From Mortierella alpina (Eukaryota; Mortierellomycota; Mortierellomycetes; Mortierellales; Mortierellaceae): a stretch of 64,000 bases of DNA. Made by a program: the position numbers and the translations under genes. This document shows positions 38,011 through 49,469 of this stretch, piece after piece (position 1 is the stretch's first letter; every line of letters begins with the position of its first letter). Location: NCBI GenBank assembly GCA_029449245.1, contig JANATF010000002.1:1798001-1862000 (forward strand), in the 5' to 3' direction. The notes under the pieces were generated by a model. The model saw nothing but the letters and a program-made list of their open reading frames with translations. It made no database searches and was not told the origin of the DNA.

Positions 38011-39145
38011 CACAACAACAATAGCAGATGAACAACTATTGTCGGCAAGGGGGTTTGCTGAGTCATTTTCACCGACGTCCAGGATGTTTACGACCTCTCT
38101 CACGAAGCGCTCAATACTAAATAAGAGCATTCTGACGATGGTGGAGGCCTTCAAGGACATTGAGGAAATTGATGCCACACAATGGACCCAAGGTGTGCTC
38201 TACCTCGACCGGATAGCGCACCCAAGGCTCAAGAAGCTGTGGTTGTCGTATACATTCCCTCCATCCGAACCCGCTGACAGCAAAGCGGCGCGGCTGTCCG
38301 AGTACCTGGAGCGGTGTCGCGCGCTCGAACAAATCCATATCCCGATTCGGAGAGCCGATGTCTTTCATTGGGCTGCTCTCGAGAAAAGATCCGCATTGAT
38401 CTGTGCCCCGATCCTAGCCAGCTCTAAAGCCAAGAAGTTGCCGCCCATGAGACGGGTTCATCTACAAGGACCCACGCTTGAACTCATGGACTGTGTTCGG
38501 GAGGCGACGTTTGCGTTTCAGGACACACTCCAGGAACTCGAAGCGTACTCACGATTGCCCGTCTGGCAACCCTCTGCTCTGGAATGGACCGCAGATATGC
38601 CGCAGTTGACGAGACTCAAGCTTGAAGGGGAGATTAGTTTGTATTTCTGTCTTGATTCGTTGGCAAAGTGTCCTGCTCTGGAGGAACTGTCGTTGGCAAC
38701 GACGGCGGGACAGGAATGGGCATTGAGACAAGAGCAACATCCACCAGAACCACCACAACCACCACAACAACAATTAGTGTCGCAGAAATGGGTGACACCG
38801 CAAGATCCAGGATCAAATCTACTACTTTATATACGATCCAAAGAGATGCACATGCTTTCAACTCTGCGGCGACTACAGTCCTTGAGCCTGGTGGGTGCTT
38901 GGCCGTTACCGGATGTGGCTCTGCGGCGTGTTGCGGATCGATGTTTGCGGATGAGAGATCTGCGATTGGATCAGGTCGTAGGAACGAGTACTGGGGGTCT
39001 GCTGCTTGCGATCGAGAATATGAAGCGGCTAGAGAGGCTGGACTTGCGATTGAGTGTGCTCGACCTCCATCTGGTGCGCGTGGTAGCTCAAGATCTGCCC
39101 TTGCTATCACATCTGCAGCTAACCAGCCTACAGAGAGAGGACTGA
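36860..39145 (+). CDS. F-box/leucine-rich-repeat protein
   Basis: A 761-residue single-exon protein. Residues 5-45 form an F-box (APAECIRHILLYLDLADQHS, then LLLTCHALFKTVAPTLYRS), which binds Skp1 in SCF ubiquitin ligases. The rest carries irregular leucine-rich repeats, clearest at the C-terminus (LTRLKLEGEISLYFCLDSL, LEELSLATT, LRRLQSLSLVGAWPLPDVA, MKRLERLDLRLSVLDL), likely the substrate-recognition part. An insertion at about 365-395 is a near-pure Thr run coded by ACA/ACG repeats, and Ser/Thr-rich and Pro-rich (EPPQPPQQQ) loops also occur. Early-diverging fungi have large families of such proteins. The substrate is unknown. It converges on the next gene with under 170 bases between stops. 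Confidence 0.8.
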
Positions 39146-39311
39146 GAAGAATAAAAGGCCGACGAGAAAAGAATAATAATATCGCTGAGGGGATAGAGAG
39201 AGAGAAGTGTAAGTGAGAAGGTTGCAAGCCCAGGAGGAAATGAGAGCTAAGTATTTGACTATTAATGCATTTTTATTTTGCGAACTCTCTCTCTCTCTCT
39301 CTCTTCCTCTC

Positions 39312-40733
39312 TCATGGCAAGGAAATTGGCCGAGGCTTCTCTGTCAACCACACAACCGCCCACCGAAACTGCCAGTTGATAAGCGTACGACTTAGGATCA
39401 GCAGCGTGGGGAGCAGGCAGATCATGAACGGAACCGTCAGGACCGAAAAGACGATGATGACCAGAAAGATGGGTAGCGCGTAGAACAACTTCCAGATCAT
39501 CAGATAGAACATGCTCTTGACGGTATGCTTGTTGTTGATGGTCGCCTTGAGATGCTTTGCGCCACGATGCCACAAGTTCTTGGTCTGTCTCCTTCTCCTG
39601 TGGCGCGTCGAATGTGAGTTGTTCCATGATGCAGAGACGGGCTCCGGTGGCATCACAAAGACCGGTGCTGTCGAGTGCTGGTATCTCTCGCGCACATTCC
39701 TGGCCACCAACGCACGGGACACGACCAAGTCGACCCTTGCGAGTGCTCTCCAGGAGGTGACGACAGGGATGACGATCAAATAACCCAACGGTGGGATAAT
39801 CATACTGACGGCGGCGATGATCAAGGTCCCTAACGTCCAGATAAAACCAAATAGCGCCCACGGTAGCAGTACCACCAGAATGTAGACCAAAGCCATCCAT
39901 GCCTTTCCATCCCCAACGACACTCCAGTGCGAATCCGGCTCCTCATCGTCCATATCAGAAGGGTCATGGCCATGATGGCCATGTGGAGGATGTGGGTGAG
40001 TCGAGCTATTGGAGGGGCCGAGCAATCGATCCACATCTCGCGCATGGGCCTCATCGTCAGCGCGTCCCTCCGAAACTTGACCCTGCAGCAAGGAGGGTGC
40101 AGATGGCCGAGCAATGTTGGCAAAGGAAGGACGTTGCTGCTGAATAGCACCATAAGACTGGCTCGCATCACTTCTGCTGCCGCCTGCTGCGCTACCACTT
40201 GCACCCGCAGACGAGGGTCGATAGTCGCTCGCAGGTGTAGACTCTAGAGGTATTCTCGTTTTAATATCCACGCCGCGTTGACCTGGAGGCCCTCGCAGGT
40301 GATCGTAGTTGTCGTGGATCTGTGGGATATTACGGACGATAGCGGCCTCATACGACGGTGGTTCGTCTTCGTATACTGCAGAATGAGGTTGCTTCTGCTT
40401 GGTAGGTACGGTGGAGGACGTTGAAGCATACGGTGATGAGGATATGGTTGGCTCTACACGCGCGTGTGGCGCGTGTGGTCCTGGGGCCGATGGAGCAGTG
40501 GCCGTTGCAGCTGCAGCAGCAGCTGCTGCTGCTGTTGAGGGTATATTGAGACTGGTCAAGTCCCGGCTGTCTGCTGCAGCGGCTGAGGAGCTTCCAGTTG
40601 CTGGGCTGGTGTAGGTGTTGTTGTTGTTGTTGCTGTTGTTGTTGTTGCTACTTGTTGGTCTGGCAGGGTTGGACGGCACGTCTTGCCACGGGTGGCCATT
40701 GTCGAAGGGGTCTGTGGGATCGAAGTTCGACAT
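39312..40733 (-). CDS. PY-motif membrane protein of unknown function
   Basis: A 473-residue single-exon protein starting at ATG 40733; the frame runs slightly upstream with only a non-ATG start. Residues 1-275 are low-complexity: Asn run, Ala run, and Ser, Pro and His-rich parts. They contain a PPSY motif (in DEPPSYEAAI), the ligand of WW domains in Rsp5/Nedd4-type ubiquitin ligases, so the protein may be an Rsp5 adaptor or substrate. The C-terminal third is hydrophobic in two blocks (about 280-325 and 408-447), each long enough for two spans, joined by a basic loop (RHRRRRQTK). No family name is certain. An endomembrane or vacuolar location is inference. Confidence 0.72.
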   Translation of the reverse strand: MSNFDPTDPFDNGHPWQDVPSNPARPTSSNNNNSNNNNNTYTSPATGSSSAAAADSRDLTSLNIPSTAAAAAAAAATATAPSAPGPHAPHARVEPTISSSPYASTSSTVPTKQKQPHSAVYEDEPPSYEAAIVRNIPQIHDNYDHLRGPPGQRGVDIKTRIPLESTPASDYRPSSAGASGSAAGGSRSDASQSYGAIQQQRPSFANIARPSAPSLLQGQVSEGRADDEAHARDVDRLLGPSNSSTHPHPPHGHHGHDPSDMDDEEPDSHWSVVGDGKAWMALVYILVVLLPWALFGFIWTLGTLIIAAVSMIIPPLGYLIVIPVVTSWRALARVDLVVSRALVARNVRERYQHSTAPVFVMPPEPVSASWNNSHSTRHRRRRQTKNLWHRGAKHLKATINNKHTVKSMFYLMIWKLFYALPIFLVIIVFSVLTVPFMICLLPTLLILSRTLINWQFRWAVVWLTEKPRPISLP

Positions 40734-41146
40734 TGAATGAAGCAACGGTCAGCCAGGGGAGTCTTCAATGTGGAATGGACTACAGCTGCTGAGGAAGGAT
40801 GCAGCCCTGCGAGGACAGATCGACTGTGTGTGTGTGATAGAGAGAGAAGGAGAGAGAAAGAAAGAGTGAGAAGTGGAGTCGGGAGACGAGGGAGGAGGGA
40901 GAGGAGGTGTAAAAGATATTGTCTTGGCATTTTTGAATTATTTTTTTTGGTCGCTTGCTCTCGGCGTAGGTGGCTCGACGACACATCGAGGACATAAACG
41001 GCGTCGATCGGCCATCGCTTGCGCATATGCACGCGTTGCAAGGCGCAAAGACAACATCTTCAGACAGTCTCCACAAAACACTCAATTGCAAACACGGAGG
41101 ATTTGATATTGTACAAGAGCTTTATATGAAAACAGTCGAGCGTGGT
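40734..41146. other. Intergenic spacer between PY-motif gene and IES6
   Basis: Promoter side of the PY-motif protein and 3' flank of IES6. GA-rich on the plus strand at 40840-40920, so the transcript leader is CT-rich. No gene seen. Confidence 0.55.
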
Positions 41147-42112
41147 TCACTTGAGAACAACCGCTGCATTGCGGAGACCAAGATACTGCTGCACTACGCC
41201 AATGGGCTGGTTCTTGATCAACTGGTACACCTCCGTGGAGTGGTAGCGCAACCGCGTCTTTGGGTCCGTATAGCGTGCCTAGAGTGACAAGCATGCGTGT
41301 GTGCGCAGTCCTTTGGTCAGAGGCTAGCAGTTGTCAAGCACAGCAAGCAAGAAAAAAACCTCTGCTTCAAAAACATACCTCCAATCCAGTGATGTCGCAG
41401 TACTTCTTTTGAGGAGTCATGGAAGGCAAGGCTTCGATATTCCAGTCTAAGATTTCCAGGATGATATATCAAGTTGCTGTGAGAAGAGTGCCAACGCAAG
41501 CTGCCTGTGATCCCCATCCAATTGAGCTCAGGCACATACACGTCGGTGTGCTTGTCTTGTACTCCTTGGCCTTTTCCATGGTGATAATCTGCTTCAGATT
41601 CTTTGTCTTTTTGGACACCTGCCACTTTGGGTTCTTGAACGGCTTGTGGATGTGGGCCATGTTTAAAACGCTCGCCGGTCCTTGAGAGAGCTGATCCACT
41701 GTGCCACTGCTTGAACTCGTAGGAGAGGCTGTCACTGAAGAGGCCATCGACGAAACTCCTGTGGTCTGCTCGTCCTCATCATCATCCTATATATAATTTC
41801 ACAGACAAACAAGATCCTTAGTCCAGCGCACTGTGAGCCAGGGTCGTGCACAGATAGATCACTCGATCCTATGCTTTGGCCAAGTCCCGCGCACCTTTCC
41901 TTTCCGTCCAAAGCGACCTCTGAGTGGTTTTCCTTTCGCCCTATGTCAGCAAATGCGTGGGGATCCAATGTGGTCAGTCCTCTGTGTGATGCAATGATCT
42001 TCCGTCCAAGTCGGCTGTCTACAGGAGCGTACATTGTAGCTGGAGCGTCTCGCTGTGCGTGTGGAGCAAATGTTGTTGATGAAGGATGATCCACGGGTGG
42101 GTGCGCTGACAT
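41147..42112 (-). CDS. IES6: INO80 chromatin-remodelling subunit IES6 (INO80C)
   Basis: Small subunit of the INO80 complex that works with Arp5 in nucleosome remodelling. The last three exons are firm: 41786-41540, 41446-41379, 41278-41147. They code the acidic DDDEDEQTTG stretch, PFKNPKWQVSKKTKNLKQI, then the YL1-C domain (PSMTPQKKYCDITGLEARY, then TDPKTRLRYHSTEVYQ and GVVQQYLGLRNAAVVLK). The first exon is less sure. An ATG at 42112 with a donor at 42022 gives an in-frame 178-residue protein (usual size about 165-190), but a donor elsewhere or a start inside exon 2 is possible. It is divergent from SEC24 across a repeat-rich promoter of about 470 bases. The family identity is strong. Confidence 0.85.
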
Positions 42113-42585
42113 GCCACGTTCGTACAGCAGGTCACTGAGGACGATGAGTGCAGGCCCGTGGCTTGGGCCGGGCACTCTCAAGTCTCAACGCATGCTGCCC
42201 AATAGGCTCTCGTCGAGTCGTTCTTCACCACGTCCCTCACTCTGCCTTCGACCATCCTTCTGCCTGCAGACGAGCAGATCCCTGTCCTCTGCATCCTCAT
42301 CATCCTCATCCTCATCCTCATCATCATCCTCATCATCCTCCTCATCCTCGTCATCCCCATCATCCCCATCATCCTTCACTCCCACCCTCGAGAACCTCTC
42401 TCCCGGAAGAAGACAGCCGTCAGCAGCGCACAGCACACAACCACATTCTGGCTCGAGTAAGATCAGATGCGCATCATCATTTTCGTTCTCGTCCTGTCTC
42501 CCGCTGTCCTCTCGCCCAATGCATCTCGACCCCGTTCTCACTGTCCACCGCTTGTTCATCCTTAGGCTGTATTCGTCAATAAGCA
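42113..42585. promoter_or_regulatory. Divergent IES6/SEC24 intergenic region
   Basis: About 470 bases between two divergent housekeeping genes, probably a bidirectional promoter. It contains a minisatellite of CATCCT-type units (see separate entry). Both strands have long open frames across the repeat (Ser-rich on plus, Asp/Glu-rich on minus), which follow from the repeat itself. Confidence 0.5.
42292..42374. repeat. CATCCT-type minisatellite
   Basis: Imperfect tandem array built from CATCCT and CAT units (variants CATCCC and CGTCAT), about 83 bases, lying roughly midway between the IES6 and SEC24 start codons. Its length may vary between strains. Confidence 0.8.
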
Positions 42586-45500
42586 ATGTCAGCGTACCCT
42601 CAGCAGCACAATCAGCAGCAGCGCCCTGTATACCCGGGGCCAGGCCAGGGCCAGTTTTCCCCAGCGCCTAACGGCTTCCCACAGCAGCAGCCCCCACCTG
42701 GCTTCCAACAACAGCAGCAGAGGGCTCCCCCAAGTCCTTACGCGAACGTGCGTCCAGGTGCGCCTATGCAGGGCAGCCCTGGCGTCCGACCGAACGCGCC
42801 CCCAGGCGTGCGCCCTATGCAACCAGGTGAGCTTGCTCGGCAAAAACGGTATACACTGACCGTTGGCTTCTAGATAGTGGCAACTCTCTGACTCTCTTTC
42901 GGGCACCCGTGTTTCTTATTAGGAGCCGGCTCGCCTGCAAGACCTCCTGCCAACGGCAACCAGCCATATTCACAGCAGCAGCAACAGCCGGGCCTTCGAC
43001 CCAACCCTGGATCGCCATCAGGAGCACGACCACCCATGGGACCACGCCCACCTCTTGCCGGCAATCAGCCCATCAGGACCGCGTCGCCGTTGCCAGGAAG
43101 TCAAGCGGCCGGAGTGCCTCCGCATGCTCCCTCCCCTCGTCCGACATTTTCCAATCAAACGCCCACGCCTATGGGCACTCCTGGATCTGCTGGGCAGTAC
43201 GCTCAGTCGCCGAATCACCTTCAACAACCTCCTCAGCAGCCTCATCAGCAGCGCGCTGGAACTCCCCTTGGACAGACCCCACCACTGCAGCAATCACCTT
43301 ACCAGCAGCAGCAGACCCAGCAGCTCACTCCTCCGCCCGCACTCACGGATCAGAATGGAGCTGGTATGAACGGGCTCTACGACCAGATGTCCAACATGAA
43401 CGTTGGATCTAATGGTGCGGCGGAACAACAGACCCCTGGACTTTCACCAATGCCTCCTCAAGGACCCCCTGCGCAGGCTGAGGTACTAGGATCGCGCTTT
43501 GATGATGGGCATGAATGACTTGAAGGGATAATGAATCTATGACTAAAGTGAGACCAATCACCCTAGCAGTTTAAGCCAAAGGCAGGAGCAAGAGCAAAGC
43601 GTGTATTCGCCGCAGATCCCTCTGCGCCCCCACCGATGCAAGGACAGCCTGGAGTTTTACCTCCTGCACCCCAACCGGGAATGAACAACTACAATCCCAC
43701 TGGCAACATGCAGCCACAGCCCTATGGATCTCAGAATTTGGCTCAGCCTCCTGCGCAGGGATACCCTCAGCAGCCTATTGCTCCGTATCAGCAGCAGCAG
43801 CAGCAGCAACAGCCGCTTATGAATCAGCAACCCATGGCCCAGCAGCAGCAACAACAGCAACAGTTTAGACCCCAACCAGGACCTGCGCACGCGCCAGCTC
43901 AGCCCGGATCAAAGTCCAGAATCGATCCCGACCAGATCCCATCGCCTGTCGCTGTCCAGGAAGCTGATCAGGCAGAGTGGGATGACAAGCCATTCATGAC
44001 CTCCTCCAGAGTGCATGCCACGCCTCTCGCAAGCTCTGACTTTATGGCCGTCGACGAAGGAAACTGTAACCCTCGCTTCTTCAGGATGACCACGTACAAT
44101 ATCCCCAACACCGAAGAACTGCTCAATACCTCTCAATTGCCCATGGGTCTCGTTATCCAACCTCTCGCCAAGCTTCGTGCAGATGAGGTACGCTCTTCAT
44201 TCTTCCTGATGACAATTTGAAGTGCAAAGTGCGTTGTTGACCAAACCATACTAATTACCAAGTGCATCATCTTGGTTCTGACTGTAGGCGCCAATCGAGA
44301 CTGTCGACTTTGGCGACTCTGGCCCTGCTAGATGCCGCAGGTGCAACGCCTATATCAACCCGTACATGATCTTTACGAACGGCGGTCAGCGCTTTGTATG
44401 CAACATGTGTCTGTTTGAGAACGAGATCGAACCAAACTACTTTTGCAACCTGGACATGAACGGTCGCCGGCTGGATCTGGATCAAAGACCCGAGCTGCGA
44501 AATGGAACGATCGAGTTCGCTGTGCCCAAAGAGTACTGGAACAAGACCCCCGCCCCTGCAGCGTACGTCTTTGGTATTGATGTCTCATGGAATGCTGTCC
44601 AGAGTGGCATGCTGGCGCAGAGTGTCGCTGGGATCAGGGACGCGATCTGGGATGCCAATGGCGTCTCAAGGTTGGCTCCGGGAGCTCAAATTGGAATTTT
44701 GACCTATGACAAGAATGTTCATTTTTACAACCTATCCGTAAGTCATCTTGATGACAGGCACTCAATATCTTTGCATGATGCAGCTCGTATGAGTTGTTTT
44801 TTTAACACATTATATTGCTGCTAATCCCCAACCGAATACTAGGCCAACTTGGAGCAGGCGCAGATGATGGTGGTCTCGGACGTCTCGGATGTCTTTGTCC
44901 CACTCAGTGAAGGATTCTTGGTGAACCCTGAAACCTCAAAGTACGACCCCTCTTTCCCGTCGGTTGTTAATGCAAAAGAGATGAATCTGGATTTTTAACG
45001 TTGACTCTTGTGATGATTGTTTAGGACCATCGTTGAGTCATTGCTGGAGATGATTCCTCAGCTCTTTGCAGAGAACAAGATCACTGAGCCTGTGATTGGA
45101 GCAGTTGTTCAGGCGGTATGCATGGCCTTGGAAACCCGGGGAGGGAAACTGATTCTCTTCCAAACAGCCCTTCCAACCTATGGTCCCGGAGCGCTCAAGC
45201 ACCGCGACGACTCCAAGTTGTATGGCACGGACAAGGAAAGAACTCTTTACGCTCCTCAAGATGACTTTTATAAGAAGCTCGGAGAGACCTGCGTAGATGC
45301 CGGTCTCTGCATCGACCTCTTCCTCTTCCCCAATGCCTATGTGGATGTGTCGACCTTGGGCTGCCTGTCCAGCATCACGGGCGGTGAAACATTCATGTTC
45401 CCCAACTTTAACGTCGCACGCGATGGTGCCAAGTTTGTGGGCAACATTGCCAAGATTGTTGCCCGACCCTTCGGCTTCAATGCGTTGATGCGTGTACGTT

Positions 45501-47027
45501 GCTCGGCCGGTCTGAGAATTACGGAACACTTTGGAAACTTCCACATGAAGAACAGCACAGATCTAGAGCTCGCTGGTGTCGACTCGGAGAAGGCTTTTGG
45601 AGTTTTGGTCAAGCACGATGGCAAACTGGATGAAAAGACAGAGGCATCGTTCCAGGTCGCGCTGCTTTATACCACCGCGGATGGCCTGAGACGCGTTAGA
45701 GTGCATAACTTTAGCACACCTGTGACGACGCTGCTGGGCAACGTGTTCCGCTGGGCGGACATGGATACGACTATCAACTTTTTGAGCAAAGGAGGTAAAA
45801 ACGATATTCCAGATGTTGAGAACTCGAAAATCGATAGAAGTCTCAAGACTACGAGGTACACGTTTACTGATGAACTCGTCTGCTTTCCTATGTATTAGCC
45901 ATTTCACAAGCACTGAGCAAGCCTCTGAATGAGGTGCGCGACGCATTGACAGAGAAGTGTGTCAAGATCCTGTCCTCTTACCGCAAGAATTGTGCCTCCT
46001 CTACAGCTCCAGGACAGGTAAGGAAGCCTTTGCCAGCTTACTTTAGTGGCTGATATTGTTCACACCCTTTTTGCCTACCGTTATTGATCATCTCGGCCCA
46101 TCTGTTGCTCTTTGAATTTTCGTGATCAGCTCATCCTTCCAGAGTCCTTTAAGCTGTTCCCCCTGTACGCGCTTGCGTTGTTGAAGTCCAAGTCTCTTCG
46201 TGGTGGAAAGGACATTAACAGCGATACTCGTGTGCACCAAATGCGCATGCTAAAGGGCATGGGTGTCAGTGAGTCCATCGCGTTTTTCTATCCCCGCTTG
46301 GTTCCAGTTCACACCATGGACGAAAAGGTACGGCTGGCATTGCATGTTGAAGTGTTGGAACATTTCCACTCGAGAGCTGAAGAATCGCATTCTGACTAAC
46401 TCCCTCCTTACTGCTGTGCAAATCTCGATCTTCTTTTTTAGCTTGGTGTGCTGGATACAAGAGGCCGCGTCTTGCTTCCACCTCTGGTCCGTGTTTCTTA
46501 CCCTCGACTCAACCCCGGCGGAGCTTACTTGCTCGAGAATGGCCAGTGCCTGTACCTTTGGATTGGTCGCGAGATTTCCTCCGCCTTTTTGCAGGATGTC
46601 TTTGGTGTGTCGACTTTGGATGAGGTCGATCCTAGCATGGTAAGAAGACCAATATTGATCATTCCCGCAACTGGCAAATTGTTTATACAGAGAGTTTTCG
46701 GTTTTCGATCTTATTAATTAACGAATACGACTTTGTTTGTTTGATTTCATCTAGCGACAGCTGCCTGAGCTGAACAGCCGAACCAGCAGCCAGCTGCGAA
46801 CGATTGCCGAGTACATGCAGAACCAGAGATCCAAGTACCTGAACTTGATTATTGTCCGCCAGGGCCAGGACCAGGTGGAACTTGAATTCTCCAACTTGCT
46901 TGTTGAGGACAAGAACAACGATGCCATGTCGTATGTTGACTATTTGTGCGCGATCCATCGCATGATCCAGACCGAGGTTACGACTCGGCCGCATGAAGTC
47001 CCCACTGCCATGTGGACTGCGCGTTAA
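42586..47027 (+). CDS. SEC24: COPII coat subunit SEC24
   Basis: Cargo-binding subunit of the COPII coat that buds vesicles from the ER. Ten exons (42586-42826, 42923-43482, 43570-44187, 44288-44737, 44843-44940, 45025-45794, 45899-46017, 46130-46327, 46442-46639, 46755-47027) give 1174 residues in frame. Residues 1-400 are Pro/Gln-rich with CAG-coded runs, as in other SEC24 proteins. The zinc finger uses Cys489, Cys492, Cys511 and Cys514 (CRRCNAYINPYMIFTNGGQR region). The trunk domain (YVFGIDVSWNAVQSGML), beta and helical parts (ALSKPLNEVRDALTEKC) and a C-terminal gelsolin-like domain from about 1019 (VLLPPLVRVSYPRLNPGGAY) follow in the family order. The exon 3 acceptor is a tandem AG. The identity is certain. 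Confidence 0.95.
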
Positions 47028-47552
47028 AAAAACATAGAGAGAAAAGTGAATAGGAGCGACACTGTGAGAGGAGATAGAGTAGGAAAAAAACCGGAGGAAC
47101 GTTGGGGATCGAAAAATACCCCAACATTGAACGCAATTTCAAAAAAAAAAAAAAAAAAAGAATGATTTGTGAACAGATAAACGCGTTTTTTTATTTACCC
47201 AAGTCTTGTGTGATATATATGCATCCGCTTCGCGTTTTTTTTATACATGTCAAAGCAAAGAGGATGAAGAAGAAGAAAAAAAAAACTCTACCCGGAAAAC
47301 AGCGGCACTATGAGAGAAAAAGAATAAAAAAAAAAAAAACATTACATTTGTACAAGTGCTGTGTGTGCCACCGCGAATATTACAAGATGGAGAATGAGAA
47401 GAAAAAGAACAAGGGGCGGGAGAAAAGAAAGAGCAGCAAGGGAGCGAAGTGGGAGGGAGGAGGAGAGAGACGAAAAAGGGTATCGTATAGCCAACTTTCC
47501 AGGTCTCACAGCAACAACAAACCAAAAAAAAGAAAAAAAAAGAAACGGTTTT
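47028..47552. other. Convergent 3' flank, A-rich
   Basis: Between the stops of SEC24 and CNOT9. Long A runs (47141-47159, 47276-47285, 47326-47339) and purine-rich sequence support only low-complexity frames. No gene seen. Confidence 0.6.
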
Positions 47553-49469
47553 CTAGTTCACAGCCCCGTTGCTGTTGTCGGAGAGGTTGATGATCAACTG
47601 CGCCAAGCATCTCTTGGTCGTCATGTCATCCTTCAGGACCTGAGCAAACGTCGCGTCGCGCAGCGGCTCAGGCAAGCACTGTCGCAATGCCTCGCGAGCC
47701 CTATTTTTTTTTGTTTCGAAAATCAAAGCATAGATGAGATGATATGCAAATTGGCGATCATAGTTTTTCCCAGAATGTGTAGCGCATAGAGTGACCAACT
47801 ACGCGTGCTCTTGTTTGTTGGCGAACCGACAAGCTTACCTTGGATTGTCCGAAAGTCGAAGGTAGCACTTGACGACGTGCTTCAACAAACGCACCGCCAA
47901 GGTATCAACAAGCTGATGAACCATGTTGCTGAGAACAGTACCCACGGCGTAAAAGCGTTCATACGTTTGACAGATATAGGCGAGGCCCATGTCATCCAGC
48001 AAAATGCGCTGGACAATAAAGATGGCAACCTACATTTTTTGGTAACGTGTGATGAATAAAACGGCACGTCAATGTCTGTAATTGAGGAAGACAAGGGGAT
48101 ATGACAGTTCTGAGGCAAGGATTGCTCTCATTATGGGTGGGGGGGACTTACAGTCTTGGAGAGCTCGCTTCCAGTCTCCATGATGCGAAGGCACAGTGGG
48201 ATGATCTCGGTCGAGAGCAAGAAAGTGATCACCTCGGTGTTATCGTTCTAACAAGTATTAGTAGGAAACAAAAGAGAGAGAGGTTTTAACTAACGGCCTA
48301 CAAGAGTATATCATTTTCATTTCTTGAGTGCCGTCGCCGCGTTACCTTGACAAGGGCACCGATGACACCAAGACTGGTCAAACGGAGATACTCAAATGGC
48401 CTAGTTTTGCTTGTGGTGTTCAAGAACGGGTACAGGAACAGTGGGATGTGGGCTATGTAGGTAGATCGCATGCAAAACATATCGGAAACAACACGGGTGA
48501 GCATCTGCGATTGAACAACTCCGATATCCTGTCGCTCAATCATCTGTCAACAGGTCAAGTAAGATTACCATTCAAGAATAGTCCTCTGGTGTCTGGGTGG
48601 CTAGCCACGCACTGCAGCAGCGCAAGAGCATTGCATACGCGGTTGGACGCATGTGCGGTCAATCCTGAAGGTGCCAGCAACGGATACACAGACACGATCT
48701 CCTGTAGCAACGCAGCCATCACGCCTACACAACAATGCAATGAAGGTCAAGGCTCGGTTAAGAAATGGCCTCTTTGTTGCGGGACATAGAAAACCTATTC
48801 AGATCTAAGCGAGATCCACTTACCAAAGGAGTGCCAAAGGACCAGCGCCAGCTCATCAAATTGCTCGCGTTTCTTACTCAGCTCCAAGAGGGCCTGCTCA
48901 CGGTTCACGGGGTTAGTGAGCTCCAAGACGAGATGGTAGATCTTTTCGTCATCGATGCTAGCAAGTCGGAACTGCTGTTGCTGTTGCTGCTGCTGTTGTT
49001 GCTGGTGCGCCTGCTGTTGCGCCTGCTGGAGCTGGGCCTGTTGCTGCTGAGCCTGTTGCTGTTGCTGCTGTTGCTGCTGCTGCTGCTGTTGCTGAGCCTG
49101 AGCCTGCTGAAGTTGTTGCTGCTGCTGTTGCTGTCTCTGTTGCTGTTGATGAAGTTGCTGCTGTTGCTGCTGTTGCTGCTGAAGCTGCTGCTGGGCCTGT
49201 TGTTGTTGGGCCTGTTGCTGTTGAGCCTGCTGTTGCTGATGGAGCTGCATGGCCAGTTGAGAGTTGTTCATGTTGCCGAGTCCTCCCGCTCCAAAGTTCA
49301 TCTGATTAGGTCCCATGCCATGCATACCTCCTCCCCCTCCGCCTCCGCTACCACCAGCTCCTCCGCCTCCGCTTCCTCCGCCTCCTTGTCTATTCTGAGA
49401 CGAGAGGCCAGCAGCCTGATGCTGCAAGTACTGCAAGTTGGAAGGATGTTGTCCTTGCATGGAATGCAT
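47553..49469 (-). CDS. CAF40: CCR4-NOT subunit CNOT9/CAF40 (Rcd1)
   Basis: Armadillo-repeat subunit of the CCR4-NOT deadenylase complex. Six exons (49469-48824, 48724-48569, 48452-48346, 48247-48152, 48029-47839, 47700-47553) give 447 residues. The N-terminal 165 residues contain a Gly-rich stretch, then a long Gln-rich tract with Ala, Leu and His interruptions. The conserved Rcd1 domain starts at about 170 ([21 protein letters not shown]) and continues with [71 protein letters not shown] and [20 protein letters not shown]. All joins restore the family sequence. The Q-rich head is typical of fungal homologues, though long here. Divergent from a B-type cyclin. Confidence 0.95.
48970..49245. 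repeat. CAG/CTG-type repeat coding poly-Gln
   Basis: Long, interrupted TGC/TTG repeat on the plus strand, coding the Gln-rich tract of CNOT9 on the minus strand. Mixed CAG and CAA codons suggest old expansion with partial stabilisation. Confidence 0.85.

Noticed and set aside
42185-42586. Acidic minus-strand frame (and Ser-rich plus-strand frame) across the CATCCT array
   Set aside because: Composition is explained by the tandem repeat, and it overlaps a divergent promoter.
47102-47590. Lys-rich frame after SEC24
   Set aside because: Driven by A runs in the 3' flank.
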